Part shown: piece after piece, positions 27,867 to 38,120 of the stretch | Position numbering within the stretch: position 1 is the stretch's first letter | Layout of the letters: each line of letters starts with the position of its first letter | NCBI RefSeq assembly: GCF_000165125.1 | Contig: NZ_AEIU01000083.1 | Span: 145,484-209,483, forward strand | Length of the DNA stretch: 64,000 bases | Direction of reading: 5' to 3' | DNA from: Vibrio caribbeanicus ATCC BAA-2122 | GTDB lineage: Bacteria > Pseudomonadota > Gammaproteobacteria > Enterobacterales > Vibrionaceae | Made by a program: the position numbers and the translations under genes | Notes under the pieces: model-generated | The model's input: the letters and a program-made list of their open reading frames with translations, nothing else | The model's database searches: none | What the model was told of the DNA's origin: nothing

Positions 27867-28928
27867 TTAGAAGTCGTAACGTAGACCTAGAGCAACTTCG
27901 TCGTCTGCCATTGCTTTAGTGATGTTGTTGTCCGTATCTTCATCAAGTAAGTTGAAGTTATAAGACACATATCCACGGAAGTTTGGCTTGAAGTAGTAAG
28001 TTGCATCAACAGCGATATTGTCTGCTGTATCATATTTATTACCGCCTTCGACCTTGTCACGAAGCTTGTTGTAGGTAGTAGTAAATACAGTCTTATCCAT
28101 TGTGTATGCTGCAGCGAATTCGTAACCTGTTTTATCTACTTTATCAGAGCCATTTTTCAACTTGTCTTGGCCATCAACATAGTTAGCTGCGAAGTAGAAA
28201 TCACTGATTTCATAAGAAGCCGCTAGCATATATTGGCTACGATCAAGCAGTGTTGATGCTACTGTTGCGTTTTTGAACTTAGTTACGTACTGGTTACCGT
28301 CTGCATAACCTGCACCCAGTTTCACACCTGAATCACCGATAGCGTAGACAGTTGATAGAGAGTAGCCATCTGCATCATTGTCATCAAGGCTATCTTTTGA
28401 GTTTGATGATTCTTTGGCATCAGCAAAGCGATAGCTAGCTTTTACGCTTAAATCGTCGAACTGGCCTTTGTATGTCAACATGTTATCCGTACGATCGGCA
28501 ATCGCGATTTTGTACGCTGCTGAGTTACCGTGGTACGCCATGATATCAGTAAAATCAGTGATTACGCCTAGAGCACCTTCGTTTTTACCGTAAGTGACTT
28601 CACCAAAGTTACCGCCGATACCACCGTATAGATAACGGTTTGTTACGCTATCTTCGCTAGAGTCTGTATCACGGCCTTTTTCATTAGAGGTAAACTGACC
28701 CTCGTAAAAACCGATACCATAGAGGCTATCTGTGATTTGAGTCTTTCCTTCGATGTTGACGCGCACGCGAGAGTTATCCTCTGCTTTGCCATCTTTCATT
28801 GCCATACGAGCTTCAGCACGGCCGCCCAGTGTAAGAGATGTACCGTCTTGATTATATAGCTCGGCTGCATTTGCGCCTGATGCTACTGCAGCAGCAGAAA
28901 CTGCTAGAGCGATAATTGTTTTGTTCAT
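27867..28928 (-). CDS. ompU: OmpU-type outer-membrane porin
   Basis: General trimeric porin; in V. cholerae OmpU is ToxR-activated and gives bile resistance. Seen: a clean signal peptide 'MNKTIIALAVSAAAVASGANA' followed by A-E-L-Y-N-Q-D-G-T-S-L-T-L-G-G-R, alternating beta-strand pattern throughout, the PEFG-like constriction loop region around 'DIMAYHGNSAAYKI', and a C-terminal strand ending 'GLRYDF' with the terminal Phe needed for barrel assembly. 353 residues. It lies between dacB and greA as in other vibrios. The 524-base AT-rich upstream region suggests complex regulation. Confidence 0.92.
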   Translation of the reverse strand: MNKTIIALAVSAAAVASGANAAELYNQDGTSLTLGGRAEARMAMKDGKAEDNSRVRVNIEGKTQITDSLYGIGFYEGQFTSNEKGRDTDSSEDSVTNRYLYGGIGGNFGEVTYGKNEGALGVITDFTDIMAYHGNSAAYKIAIADRTDNMLTYKGQFDDLSVKASYRFADAKESSNSKDSLDDNDADGYSLSTVYAIGDSGVKLGAGYADGNQYVTKFKNATVASTLLDRSQYMLAASYEISDFYFAANYVDGQDKLKNGSDKVDKTGYEFAAAYTMDKTVFTTTYNKLRDKVEGGNKYDTADNIAVDATYYFKPNFRGYVSYNFNLLDEDTDNNITKAMADDEVALGLRYDF

Positions 28929-29452
28929 CTTGTAAGTCCTAATTTACTGTCCATAAATGGTTTTGAGCTAACTCGTGCTCACTCTGATAGTGTTCGGTCT
29001 AGGGCATGAGGTAATAACTTGATAGCAAACCACTTGCATATCGAACGCCACAGAATCTTTGGTGAGGAAAGTTTTACAGCGAAAGTTCCATTCCTTGTTA
29101 GTAAAACAATATAAATATCAAACGTGAACAATGTTTTATTTTTTAAAAATAAAAATCAAACATATGATAAATAAGGATTTAAATGGCATTTTTTTACATT
29201 GTTGACTTTTTTGTTATTTATTTTTTTTTATTTTTTTTGTATTCGTTGAGTTAATTTTTCTTCATGATTTATTGGTTTTTATAAGAGGTAGGATTCTTTT
29301 TACTGTTGATCTATATCACAAAAAATTATTAGAGTGATCTATACGCAAAGTTTGTTTACACTAGCCTAAATTAGAAATTAAACTCTTCTTCCTAATCGAC
29401 TGATTAGGTGAAATTATTTTGTCCGAAGGTAAGCTTTGGAATGAGGTAAGTA
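28929..29452. other. 524-base divergent regulatory region between ompU and greA
   Basis: Extremely AT-rich, with long T and A runs at 29125-29260, as expected for ToxR/H-NS-controlled porin promoters. I did not find a clear pair of ToxR direct repeats. The right part carries a CRP-like site (listed separately) and 'TTTACACTAGCCTAAATTAG' near 29354, which may hold the greA promoter. Confidence 0.5.
29305..29320. promoter_or_regulatory. Candidate CRP-cAMP site between ompU and greA
   Basis: GTTGATCTATATCACA matches the 16-base CRP consensus TGTGATCTAGATCACA at 13 positions, with an intact TCACA half. It is about 380 bases from ompU and 135 from greA. Confidence 0.4.
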
Positions 29453-29926
29453 ATGGAAAAAGTCCCAATGACATTGCGCGGAGAACTTAAACTCCGCGAC
29501 GAACTTGATCGGTTGCTAAAACTGCGACCTAAAATCTCTGAAGCGATTGCAGAGGCCCGAGAGTTAGGTGATTTAAAAGAAAATGCTGAATATCATGCTG
29601 CACGTGAAGAGCAAGGTATTTGTGAGGCGCAGATACGCGATATTGAATACAAGCTCTCCGTTGCTCAGGTCATTGATGTGACAAAAATGGACAACACAGG
29701 TAAAGTGATTTTTGGTGCTACCGTAACTCTAATTGATTGCGATACGGAAGATGAAAAAACTTACCAAATTGTTGGAGATGATGAGGCTGATATCAAATCT
29801 GGATTGATCTCGGTCAGTTCCCCTATTGCACGTGGGCTGATAGGTAAAATGGAAGGTGATGAAGTCGTTATTTCTACGCCGGGCGGAGACAGAGACTTTG
29901 AAATCGACAGTGTCCAGTATATCTAG
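29453..29926 (+). CDS. greA: Transcription elongation factor GreA
   Basis: Rescues backtracked RNA polymerase by stimulating transcript cleavage. Seen: N-terminal coiled coil with the acidic tip '[18 protein letters not shown]' and the C-terminal FKBP-like globular domain. 157 residues, full length. ATG 29453 has GAGGTAAG upstream; a strong terminator follows. Confidence 0.95.
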   Translation: MEKVPMTLRGELKLRDELDRLLKLRPKISEAIAEARELGDLKENAEYHAAREEQGICEAQIRDIEYKLSVAQVIDVTKMDNTGKVIFGATVTLIDCDTEDEKTYQIVGDDEADIKSGLISVSSPIARGLIGKMEGDEVVISTPGGDRDFEIDSVQYI

Positions 29927-29942
29927 AACTGAATAGATTTTG

Positions 29943-29970
29943 AAAAGGTCGCGTCAGCGACCTTTTTTTT
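29943..29970. terminator. Intrinsic terminator of greA
   Basis: AAAAGGTCGC-GTCA-GCGACC followed by eight T. It can also act on the convergent yhbY transcript, with a shorter T-run. Confidence 0.88.
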
Positions 29971-29984
29971 ATCTTCCCACGAGA

Positions 29985-30281
29985 CTACTTTCTCGGTAGC
30001 TCAATTTTACGTTCTTGTGATTGACGGAACAGAACTAGGGTTTTGCCTATTACTTGCACTTTCTCCGCTTTTGTTTCGCGAATAATAGCTTCAATAATTA
30101 GATTCTTAGTTTCTCGATCTTCTGATGCGACTTTGACTTTAATCAGCTCGTGGTGATCGAGCGCAATCTCAATTTCTGCCAGAACAGCCTCAGTAAGTCC
30201 ATTAGCGCCTAGTAGCACTACTGGCTTTAGACTATGGGCAAGGCCTTTCAGATGTTGCTTTTGTTTGGTGCTTAAGTTCAT
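29985..30281 (-). CDS. yhbY: CRM-domain ribosome assembly RNA-binding protein YhbY
   Basis: Small RNA-binding protein associated with pre-50S particles. The sequence from 'MNLSTKQKQHLKGLAHSLKP' to the C-terminal 'RKIELPRK' is nearly identical to E. coli YhbY, including the CRM-type loop 'LLGANGLTEAVLAEIE'. I set the start at ATG 30281 (98 residues); longer in-frame starts up to 30401 would overlap rlmE and add residues absent from the family. Divergent from rlmE. Confidence 0.93.
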   Translation of the reverse strand: MNLSTKQKQHLKGLAHSLKPVVLLGANGLTEAVLAEIEIALDHHELIKVKVASEDRETKNLIIEAIIRETKAEKVQVIGKTLVLFRQSQERKIELPRK

Positions 30282-30393
30282 TATGCGGCCAATTTTCTTT
30301 ATATTTAGGGTTGAAAACTGATATTTTAACGCCATCTTATGCTGAAGACTATTATTTATTGGGCTCGTTGCCCTGATATTTGTTAGGTAACAA

Positions 30394-31023
30394 ATGAGCA
30401 AACAAAAACACTCTGCTAGCTCTGGCCGTTGGCTAAAGGAGCATTTTGACGATAAATATGCAAACGAAGCTCGTAAAAAAGGCTATCGCTCGCGTGCTTA
30501 TTTCAAAATAGAAGAGATCCAAAATAAAGATAAGTTACTAAAACCTAATATGACAGTGGTTGATTTGGGAGCTGCTCCCGGTGGTTGGTCACAATTTGCT
30601 GCTAAGATTGTAGGTGAGAAGGGGCAAATCATCGCGTGTGATTTGTTACCGATGGATCCAATCTCCGGTGTAAGCTTTTTACAAGGTGATTTCAGAGACG
30701 AAGCTGTTCTTGATGCATTGTTAGAACGCATTAGTCCTGAAATGGTTGATGTTGTGATGTCTGATATGGCTCCAAATATTGCAGGCAATAACAGTGTTGA
30801 CCAACCAAGAGCAATGTATTTGGTTGAACTTGCGCTTGATATGTGTAGACAAGTCTTAGCTCCCAACGGAAGCTTTGTTGTCAAAGTATTCCAAGGTGAA
30901 GGATTTGATAATTTCGTAAAAGAAGTCCGAGAGTTGTTCAAAGTCGTAAAAGTAAGAAAACCTGACTCTTCGAGAGCTCGCTCACGAGAAGTCTTTATTG
31001 TAGCCACTGGTTACAAAGGTTAA
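30394..31023 (+). CDS. rlmE: 23S rRNA (uridine2552-2'-O)-methyltransferase RlmE
   Basis: Methylates U2552 in the A-loop of 23S rRNA, late in 50S assembly. Seen: SAM-binding '[15 protein letters not shown]' and the K-D-K-E tetrad positions: K in 'YFKIEEIQ', D in 'VMSDMAPN', K in '[10 protein letters not shown]', E in 'RSREVFIV'. 209 residues. Upstream of ftsH, the classical rlmE-ftsH heat-shock pair. Confidence 0.95.
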   Translation: MSKQKHSASSGRWLKEHFDDKYANEARKKGYRSRAYFKIEEIQNKDKLLKPNMTVVDLGAAPGGWSQFAAKIVGEKGQIIACDLLPMDPISGVSFLQGDFRDEAVLDALLERISPEMVDVVMSDMAPNIAGNNSVDQPRAMYLVELALDMCRQVLAPNGSFVVKVFQGEGFDNFVKEVRELFKVVKVRKPDSSRARSREVFIVATGYKG

Positions 31024-31122
31024 CGGTTTCGTACGTATATGGAACTATTAACACTATAGCTACAGGGTATAATCTGTAGTACCCTACCTTCAATTACAAT
31101 TAGTTATCGAGAGGCTTACACC

Positions 31123-33060
31123 TTGAGTGACATGGCAAAAAATTTAATTCTGTGGCTAGTGATCGCCGTCGTATTGATGTCGGTTTTCAACAGCTTTGGT
31201 CCAGGAAACAGTAACAACACAGTGGTGGACTACACCAAATTCGTAAAAGAAGTTGGTCAAGGTCAGATTCAGGAAGCAACATTTAAAGGCGATGAAATCA
31301 CTTTCTTGCGCCGTAGCGGTGGCACACGTCATGTGACTTACATGCCTGTCCGAGATGAGAAGCTCCTTGATGATTTGATCAAGAAAGATGTAACCGTCAA
31401 AGGAACCCCGCCGGACGAACCGGGGCTACTGAGCACGATTTTCATCTCTTGGTTCCCAATGCTGCTTCTTATCGGGGTGTGGATCTTCTTCATGCGCCAG
31501 ATGCAAGGTGGCGGTGGTAAAGGCGCTATGTCATTCGGCAAGAGCAAAGCACGTATGATGAGCGAAGAGCAAATCAAAACAACGTTTTCTGATGTCGCTG
31601 GCTGTGATGAAGCAAAAGAAGACGTTGCTGAACTCGTTGAATACTTGCGTGACCCAAGCCGATTCCAGAAACTGGGTGGCAAAATACCAACTGGTGTCTT
31701 GATGGTAGGTCCCCCTGGAACAGGTAAAACATTGCTTGCTAAAGCTATCGCAGGTGAGGCAAAAGTACCGTTTTTCACTATTTCAGGTTCAGACTTCGTC
31801 GAAATGTTCGTTGGTGTCGGTGCCTCTCGGGTCCGAGACATGTTCGAGCAAGCTAAAAAAGCAGCGCCGTGTATTATCTTCATTGATGAAATTGACGCAG
31901 TTGGTCGTCAGCGTGGAGCAGGTGTTGGTGGTGGTCATGATGAACGTGAACAAACACTTAACCAAATGCTGGTAGAAATGGATGGGTTTGAAGGCAATGA
32001 AGGCATAATTGTTATCGCAGCCACAAACCGCCCTGATGTTCTAGATCCTGCGCTCTTGCGTCCTGGGCGTTTTGACCGTCAAGTCGTTGTTGGTCTGCCT
32101 GATGTGCGCGGCCGTGAACAAATACTTGATGTGCATATGCGCAAGGTCCCTCTTGCAAACGATGTGCAGCCCTCGTTGATTGCACGTGGCACGCCAGGGT
32201 TTTCAGGTGCAGACTTAGCAAACCTTGTCAATGAAGCGGCTTTGTTCGCTGCTCGAGGAAACAAGCGTAATGTATCTATGGTCGAATTTGAACTGGCCAA
32301 AGACAAAATCATGATGGGTGCTGAGCGCCGCTCTATGGTCATGTCAGAAGATACTAAAGAGTCTACCGCTTATCATGAAGCCGGACACGCGATAGTAGGT
32401 CGTCTGGTCCCAGAACACGATCCTGTGTATAAAGTATCTATTATACCTCGTGGCCGCGCGTTGGGTGTGACCATGTATCTGCCTGAGCAAGATCGAGTAA
32501 GTATGTCACGTCAGCATCTCGAGTCTATGGTTTCAAGCTTGTATGGTGGTCGACTTGCAGAAGAGCTGATATACGGTGTAGACAAGGTCTCAACTGGTGC
32601 ATCTAATGATATCGAGCGAGCTACCGATATCGCGCGTAAAATGGTTACTCAGTGGGGCTTTTCAGATAAGCTCGGTCCTCTTCTCTATGCAGAAGAGGAG
32701 GGTGAAGTATTCTTAGGGCGTAGCGTTACTCAGACCAAACATATGTCGGATGAGACTGCAAAACTGATAGACAATGAAATACGTCAAATAATCGATCGCA
32801 ACTATGCTCGCGCTAAACAGATTCTTGAAGAGAATATGGACATAATGCATGCCATGAAGGATGCGTTAATGAAGTACGAAACGATTGATGCTGGTCAGAT
32901 TGACGATCTTATGGATCGCAAATCCGATATCCGTGAGCCAGCGGGTTGGTCGGATAAAAATACAAAACCAAGTTCTTCTGGTGATAAAAAGTCCGAAGAA
33001 ACAGTTGATACCACAAGTGAGTCATCTGTAGAAACAGCAGATAAAAACGACTCTGAGTAA
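31123..33060 (+). CDS. ftsH: ATP-dependent zinc metalloprotease FtsH
   Basis: Membrane AAA+ protease that degrades damaged membrane proteins, LpxC and other regulators. Seen: two N-terminal helices (about 7-23 and 98-117) flanking a periplasmic domain, Walker A GPPGTGKT, Walker B '[18 protein letters not shown]', SRH region, and the zinc site HEAGH in '[19 protein letters not shown]'. 645 residues. The start is most likely TTG 31123 (then S-D-M-A-K), with GAGAGG eight bases upstream; ATG 31132 would be 17 bases from that site. A terminator follows before folP. Confidence 0.96.
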   Translation: MSDMAKNLILWLVIAVVLMSVFNSFGPGNSNNTVVDYTKFVKEVGQGQIQEATFKGDEITFLRRSGGTRHVTYMPVRDEKLLDDLIKKDVTVKGTPPDEPGLLSTIFISWFPMLLLIGVWIFFMRQMQGGGGKGAMSFGKSKARMMSEEQIKTTFSDVAGCDEAKEDVAELVEYLRDPSRFQKLGGKIPTGVLMVGPPGTGKTLLAKAIAGEAKVPFFTISGSDFVEMFVGVGASRVRDMFEQAKKAAPCIIFIDEIDAVGRQRGAGVGGGHDEREQTLNQMLVEMDGFEGNEGIIVIAATNRPDVLDPALLRPGRFDRQVVVGLPDVRGREQILDVHMRKVPLANDVQPSLIARGTPGFSGADLANLVNEAALFAARGNKRNVSMVEFELAKDKIMMGAERRSMVMSEDTKESTAYHEAGHAIVGRLVPEHDPVYKVSIIPRGRALGVTMYLPEQDRVSMSRQHLESMVSSLYGGRLAEELIYGVDKVSTGASNDIERATDIARKMVTQWGFSDKLGPLLYAEEEGEVFLGRSVTQTKHMSDETAKLIDNEIRQIIDRNYARAKQILEENMDIMHAMKDALMKYETIDAGQIDDLMDRKSDIREPAGWSDKNTKPSSSGDKKSEETVDTTSESSVETADKNDSE

Positions 33061-33075
33061 GTAACCCTACTATAT

Positions 33076-33101
33076 AAACCCCGAGGAAACTCGGGGTTTT
33101 T
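33076..33101 (+). terminator. Intrinsic terminator of ftsH
   Basis: AAACCCCGAG-GAAA-CTCGGGGTTTTT. It ends nine bases before the folP ATG, so folP would need readthrough or its own promoter. Confidence 0.85.
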
Positions 33102-33110
33102 CTCTTTATT

Positions 33111-33941
33111 ATGATTATACAAGCTAACAATAAAACCTTAGACTTATCCCGTCCTCATGTAATGGGAATCTTGAATGTGACTCCTGATTCTTTCTCTGAT
33201 GGTGGGCGTTTCTTAGCTTTAGATAATGCGCTCGCACAAGCAAAGCGAATGATCGAAGCTGGCGTCTCTATCATTGATATTGGTGGTGAATCAACACGCC
33301 CAGGTGCTCCAGATGTAGAACTTGAAGAAGAATTACAGCGTGTGATACCTGTTATTGAAGCGATACGAAGTGAACACAATGTTTGGATTTCGATTGATAC
33401 CAGTAAAGCGGAAGTCATGAAGCAAGCGGCACTTGCTGGCGCTGACATTATTAATGATGTTCGAGCGTTACAAGAACCTGGAGCATTGGAGGTTGCTGCT
33501 ACACTGGGCTTGCCTATTTGTATCATGCATATGCAAGGGCAACCTCGTACAATGCAGGAAAACCCTACTTATGATAACTTGTTAGAAGATGTTGGTGTGT
33601 TTTTACAACAACGAATTGAACAATGTGAGTCAGCAGGGATTCAACGCGAGCAATTAATCTTAGACCCAGGTTTTGGATTTGGTAAAACTCTACAACACAA
33701 TTATCAAATGCTCGCTAATTTGGAGTCTTTTCATCAGTTTGGTTTGCCTATCCTAGCAGGTATGTCTCGTAAATCCATGTTATTCAAACTATTGGAAAAA
33801 ACACCCTCTGAATGTGTTGCAGCGAGTATTAGCTGCGCAACTATTGCAGCGTTTAAAGGTGCTCAGATCATACGAGTGCATGACTTTGAAGAGACACTCG
33901 ACGCGATGAAAATTGTTTCAATGGTTTTAGACAACCATTGA
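33111..33941 (+). CDS. folP: Dihydropteroate synthase FolP
   Basis: Joins p-aminobenzoate and hydroxymethyldihydropterin pyrophosphate in folate synthesis; the sulfonamide target. Seen: 'GILNVTPDSFSDGG', 'DIGGESTRPGA' and 'LILDPGFGFGKTLQHN', the pterin and phosphate binding loops. 276 residues, normal. The ATG lies soon after the ftsH terminator with a weak ribosome site. glmM follows 22 bases later. Confidence 0.95.
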   Translation: MIIQANNKTLDLSRPHVMGILNVTPDSFSDGGRFLALDNALAQAKRMIEAGVSIIDIGGESTRPGAPDVELEEELQRVIPVIEAIRSEHNVWISIDTSKAEVMKQAALAGADIINDVRALQEPGALEVAATLGLPICIMHMQGQPRTMQENPTYDNLLEDVGVFLQQRIEQCESAGIQREQLILDPGFGFGKTLQHNYQMLANLESFHQFGLPILAGMSRKSMLFKLLEKTPSECVAASISCATIAAFKGAQIIRVHDFEETLDAMKIVSMVLDNH

Positions 33942-33963
33942 TTAGGTATTAGAAGGAATAATC

Positions 33964-35304
33964 ATGTCTCAGAGAAGACGATATTTTGGCACTGATGGCG
34001 TGCGAGGTAAAGTTGGTCAATATCCAATTACACCTGATTTTGTTTTAAAGCTCGGGTGGGCAGCGGGAAGAGTCCTCGCTAAGCAAGGCACCAAAAAGGT
34101 AATAATAGGTAAAGATACCCGAATTTCCGGTTATATGCTTGAGTCTGCATTAGAGGCGGGTCTTGCTGCTGCTGGTTTAAAAGCAACATTTACCGGTCCG
34201 ATGCCAACGCCAGCCGTTGCCTATTTAACTCAAACATTTCGTGCTGAGGCTGGAATTGTCATTTCGGCTTCGCATAACCCTTACTATGATAACGGTATCA
34301 AATTTTTCTCTTCTGAAGGTACGAAACTACCTGATGAGATAGAGCTCGCTATAGAAGCTGAACTCGATAAAGAAATTGAGTGTGTTGATTCATCTTTATT
34401 GGGAAAAGCCAGTCGACTTAACGATGCTGCCGGACGCTATATTGAGTTCTGTAAAAGTACTTTTCCATCAACGTTAAGCCTCCACGGAATGAAAGTTGTT
34501 GTTGATTGTGCTCACGGTGCCACTTATCAAATTGCTCCTGCTGTTTTTAAAGAGCTTGGCGCTGAAGTTATTGCTATGGGTGTTGAACCCAATGGCACGA
34601 ATATCAATGATCAAGTCGGGGCGACGGATGTTAGAGCACTTCAAGCACGTGTTGTTGAGGAAGAGGCTACATTGGGTTTAGCTTTTGATGGTGATGGTGA
34701 CCGCATTATTATGGTCGACCACTTGGGGAATAAGGTCGATGGTGACCAAATGGCCTACATCATAGCAAGAGATGCTCTCAGACGTGGAGAACTTAAAGGT
34801 GGAGTGATTGGCACCTTAATGACTAACTTAGGTATGGAAAACGGCCTAAAACAACTGGGTATTCCATTTGAAAGGGCAGCTGTTGGTGACCGATATGTGA
34901 TGGAAAAGCTTCTTGAGAAAAACTGGACCATTGGTGCTGAAAATTCAGGTCATATTATCCTACTTGACAAAGTGACCACTGGTGACGCAATTGTCGCAGC
35001 TCTCACTGTACTCGCTTCTGTGGTTGATAGCGGTATGTCTTTATATGATCTTTCTCAAGGTATGGTGCTTTATCCTCAAGTATTAGAGAACGTTAGATTT
35101 TCTGGAGACTCTAATCCAATTGATGCTGAACTGGTGAAAGCAGAGGTGAGTGCTGCTGAAGCGTTGCTTGGCGATAAAGGTCGCGTACTCTTACGTAAAT
35201 CAGGTACAGAACCTCTAATAAGAGTAATGGTTGAAGGTGAAGACAGCGATCTTGTTCAGTCTTGCGCAAGTAGGATTGCAGATAAAGTAAGAGCAAGTTT
35301 CTAA
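33964..35304 (+). CDS. glmM: Phosphoglucosamine mutase GlmM
   Basis: Converts GlcN-6-P to GlcN-1-P for UDP-GlcNAc and cell-wall synthesis. Seen: active-site phosphoserine in '[15 protein letters not shown]', metal loop '[13 protein letters not shown]', sugar loop 'GAENSGHII' and phosphate loop '[12 protein letters not shown]'. 446 residues. AGAAGGA precedes the ATG. It follows folP in the usual order, but secG, which I expect next, is absent (see findings). Confidence 0.96.
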   Translation: MSQRRRYFGTDGVRGKVGQYPITPDFVLKLGWAAGRVLAKQGTKKVIIGKDTRISGYMLESALEAGLAAAGLKATFTGPMPTPAVAYLTQTFRAEAGIVISASHNPYYDNGIKFFSSEGTKLPDEIELAIEAELDKEIECVDSSLLGKASRLNDAAGRYIEFCKSTFPSTLSLHGMKVVVDCAHGATYQIAPAVFKELGAEVIAMGVEPNGTNINDQVGATDVRALQARVVEEEATLGLAFDGDGDRIIMVDHLGNKVDGDQMAYIIARDALRRGELKGGVIGTLMTNLGMENGLKQLGIPFERAAVGDRYVMEKLLEKNWTIGAENSGHIILLDKVTTGDAIVAALTVLASVVDSGMSLYDLSQGMVLYPQVLENVRFSGDSNPIDAELVKAEVSAAEALLGDKGRVLLRKSGTEPLIRVMVEGEDSDLVQSCASRIADKVRASF

Positions 35305-35313
35305 TCTTTTGGT

Positions 35314-35343
35314 AAAAATGCCATCAGTTTGATTGGCATTTTT
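35314..35343 (+). terminator. Intrinsic terminator of glmM
   Basis: AAAAATGCCA, ten-base loop, TGGCATTTTT. Confidence 0.8.
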
Positions 35344-35418
35344 ATCCATTAGGCGTCACTATCGGCTGGTCGGTACTTTGTGTTATTATTGCTGAGCAAT
35401 TATAAGTAATGATGAGTT

Positions 35419-35820
35419 ATGCAGAGAAGAGACCTAAATTATTTGGATGAGATGGGCTTTGAATACTATCAGCTTACTCAACCACAAAAAGTATCAAGTC
35501 ATAGCCCGCATTATTTTTCTTCGCCCGAGAACTGCAAATTACTATTTGTTTCTATCAATGCGCCTAATGGATCGACATTGGTTATGTTTGATAAGGTGAT
35601 GAACAGTATGGGGCTCACCACTGAAATGTCCTTACATTTACTACCATGTGATCTAAACCGAGTTGATTTGAGCCGAATAGAGTGGATATGGTTTGCCGGA
35701 TGCTCTCCTAACTTCGATGTTGGATGTAAATTACTGCAAACGCCAGTTCTAGAGGATATCGAAGGCAATAATGCGCAGCGCCGTGCTTTATGGCAGCAAA
35801 TTTGTTCTTACCAATCATGA
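35419..35820 (+). CDS. holD: DNA polymerase III psi subunit HolD
   Basis: Psi protein linking the clamp loader to chi/SSB. Divergent family, but it shows the HolD features: N-terminal 'RRDLNYLDEMGFEYYQLTQP' resembling the chi/clamp-loader contact peptide, and the C-terminal 'AQRRALWQQICSYQS', close to E. coli psi 'ARAALWQQICTYE'. 133 residues, normal. The stop overlaps the rimI start (ATGA), as in the E. coli holD-rimI pair. Confidence 0.88.
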   Translation: MQRRDLNYLDEMGFEYYQLTQPQKVSSHSPHYFSSPENCKLLFVSINAPNGSTLVMFDKVMNSMGLTTEMSLHLLPCDLNRVDLSRIEWIWFAGCSPNFDVGCKLLQTPVLEDIEGNNAQRRALWQQICSYQS

Positions 35821-36266
35821 ATAATACCAGTATTAGACCTTTAGTTGTCAGTGACCTCGATAGAGTTTGGGCCATCGAAAGGAGAGCACATAGCCATCCA
35901 TGGTCAGAAAATATGATTCGCAATATATCGAGCCGAGGTGCTTGTCATTATGTGCTATGTCACCATGACAAAATCTATGGGTATTTCTACGCTCAGCATA
36001 TTATGGGTGAAGTCACTTTACTAAATCTCGCTGTGTGTCCTGATTTTCAAGGGCAAGGTTATGGAAATGTGATTATTGATTCTTTTGTTGATGTCTGTGA
36101 GGAACTCAACGCAGAGACTGCATGGCTAGAGGTAAGAGAGAGTAATACCAATGCCTTTCAGTTGTACCTGAAGAATGGCTTTAACGAAGTTGATCGTCGA
36201 TTAAACTACTATCCGACGGAGTCAGGTAAAGAAGACGCTATTATAATGTGTCGTTTTTTCCTTTAG
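35817..36266 (+). CDS. rimI: Ribosomal protein bS18 N-acetyltransferase RimI
   Basis: GNAT acetyltransferase modifying the N-terminal Ala of ribosomal protein S18. Seen: 'LNLAVCPDFQGQGYGNVII' (acetyl-CoA binding motif A) and 'LEVRESNTNAFQLYLKNGF' (motif B). I chose ATG 35817, coupled to the holD stop, giving 149 residues; an earlier in-frame start would lie inside holD. Confidence 0.92.
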   Translation: MNNTSIRPLVVSDLDRVWAIERRAHSHPWSENMIRNISSRGACHYVLCHHDKIYGYFYAQHIMGEVTLLNLAVCPDFQGQGYGNVIIDSFVDVCEELNAETAWLEVRESNTNAFQLYLKNGFNEVDRRLNYYPTESGKEDAIIMCRFFL

Positions 36267-36448
36267 TAACTTTTTGGGTATGAGCCGATGTAAATTATTT
36301 ACCATTTTTACTAGTAAAAAATGAATGACATACCGCTCGATTTGATTACTACTCGAATGTGATAAAGACTATCATACAAAATCGAGCTGAATTACCGCCA
36401 CTGCTGCTTTATGTGGGGGTAAATGAAACCAAATAAGAAGAGAATTTG

Positions 36449-38038
36449 ATGACTAACTCCCCTTTTAATGGCGAGGTTTCCAAGCGTAGGACCTTCGCGA
36501 TTATCTCGCACCCTGATGCGGGTAAAACCACAATTACAGAAAAAGTTCTATTATTCGGACGCGCAATTCAAACGGCTGGAACTGTGAAAGGGCGTGGCTC
36601 TGCGCAGCATGCGAAGTCAGATTGGATGGAAATGGAGAAGGAACGTGGTATTTCTGTCACAACCTCAGTTATGCAGTTTCCTTACAATGAATGTCTGGTT
36701 AACTTGCTCGATACTCCAGGACATGAAGACTTCTCTGAAGATACTTACCGAACTTTAACTGCCGTGGACTCATGTCTGATGGTTATTGATGCTGCAAAAG
36801 GTGTCGAGGATCGCACCCGTAAACTGATGGAAGTAACACGGCTGCGTGATACTCCAATCGTGACTTTTATGAATAAACTTGATCGAGATATTCGTGACCC
36901 GATGGAACTGCTTGATGAAGTTGAAAGTGAGCTAAATATGGCTTGCGCTCCAATTTCTTGGCCCATCGGCTGCGGAAAAGAATTTAAAGGTGTCTATCAT
37001 ATTCATCGCGATGAAACTGTTCTCTACAGTACTGGTCAAGGTCATACCATTCAAGATTCGCGTATAATCAAAGGGCTAGATAGTCCAGAGCTGGATGATG
37101 CTGTTGGTGCAGAACTGGCGGAACAACTGCGTGAAGAGCTTGAATTAGTCATTGGTGCTTGTCCAGAGTTTGATAAAGAATTATTCCTTGCTGGAGAGTT
37201 AACCCCGGTTTATTTCGGAACAGCACTAGGTAACTTCGGTGTTGATCATATGTTAGATGGCCTAACTGAGTGGGCTCCTGCTCCTATGCCTCGTCAAGCG
37301 AATGAGCGGCAGGTTGAAGCGGATGAAGACAATTTCTCCGGCTTTGTGTTTAAGATTCAAGCCAACATGGATCCAAAGCATCGCGATAGGATTGCGTTTA
37401 TGCGTATTGTGTCTGGCACATATAAGCAGGGCATGAAAATGAATCATGTTCGCCTTGGGAAGCAAGTGAACATTTCGGATGCAGTCACTTTCATGGCCGG
37501 AGATCGTGCCAGAGCCGAAAATGCTTTTGCTGGTGACATCATTGGTTTGCATAATCACGGTACAATCCAAATTGGAGATACATTTACCCAAGGAGAGCAG
37601 CTGAAGTTTTCTGGCATTCCTAATTTTGCTCCTGAGTTGTTCCGACGCATTAGACTCAAAGACCCTCTCAAGCAAAAGCAGTTGCTTAAAGGACTTGTTC
37701 AGCTTTCAGAAGAGGGGGCTGTACAGGTATTCCGACCACTGCAAAATAATGATTTAATTGTTGGTGCCGTAGGAGTTTTGCAGTTTGATGTTGTTGTTGC
37801 TCGATTAAAAGCTGAATACAATGTCGAGGCAATTTACGAGAGTGTCAATGTTGCTACTGCGCGTTGGGTAGAATGCAGCGATGGTAAGAAACTTGATGAT
37901 TTTCAGAGAAAAAATCAAGTGAACCTTGCATTAGATGGTGGTGATAATTTGACTTACATCGCGCCGACAATGGTGAATTTAAACTTGGCCAAAGAGCGTT
38001 TTCCAGAGGTCGACTTCAGAGCGACCCGAGAACATTAA
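36449..38038 (+). CDS. prfC: Peptide chain release factor 3 PrfC
   Basis: Translational GTPase recycling RF1/RF2. Seen: G1 '[13 protein letters not shown]', switch region with '[16 protein letters not shown]', G3 [16 protein letters not shown]4 NKLDR. 529 residues from ATG 36449; the preceding TTG is in frame, but AGAAGAGA is spaced for the ATG. Follows rimI after about 180 bases. Confidence 0.96.
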   Translation: MTNSPFNGEVSKRRTFAIISHPDAGKTTITEKVLLFGRAIQTAGTVKGRGSAQHAKSDWMEMEKERGISVTTSVMQFPYNECLVNLLDTPGHEDFSEDTYRTLTAVDSCLMVIDAAKGVEDRTRKLMEVTRLRDTPIVTFMNKLDRDIRDPMELLDEVESELNMACAPISWPIGCGKEFKGVYHIHRDETVLYSTGQGHTIQDSRIIKGLDSPELDDAVGAELAEQLREELELVIGACPEFDKELFLAGELTPVYFGTALGNFGVDHMLDGLTEWAPAPMPRQANERQVEADEDNFSGFVFKIQANMDPKHRDRIAFMRIVSGTYKQGMKMNHVRLGKQVNISDAVTFMAGDRARAENAFAGDIIGLHNHGTIQIGDTFTQGEQLKFSGIPNFAPELFRRIRLKDPLKQKQLLKGLVQLSEEGAVQVFRPLQNNDLIVGAVGVLQFDVVVARLKAEYNVEAIYESVNVATARWVECSDGKKLDDFQRKNQVNLALDGGDNLTYIAPTMVNLNLAKERFPEVDFRATREH

Positions 38039-38066
38039 GATCATGGGTTACCGCTAGTTCTTATTC

Positions 38067-38092
38067 AAAAACCGCCTTGAAAGGCGGTTTTT
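38067..38092. terminator. Intrinsic terminator of prfC
   Basis: AAAACCGCC-TTGAAA-GGCGGTTTTT, in the convergent gap with srmB; symmetric enough to serve both. Confidence 0.85.
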
Positions 38093-38120
38093 AGTTTAGA
38101 ACATGCCGTTTATCTAGATC

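Noticed and set aside
38067-38092. Repeat or CRISPR-like unit, since several similar GC-rich hairpins recur through the window
   Set aside because: Each is a different sequence with a T-run at a gene end; they are ordinary terminators. No array of direct repeats with spacers was seen.
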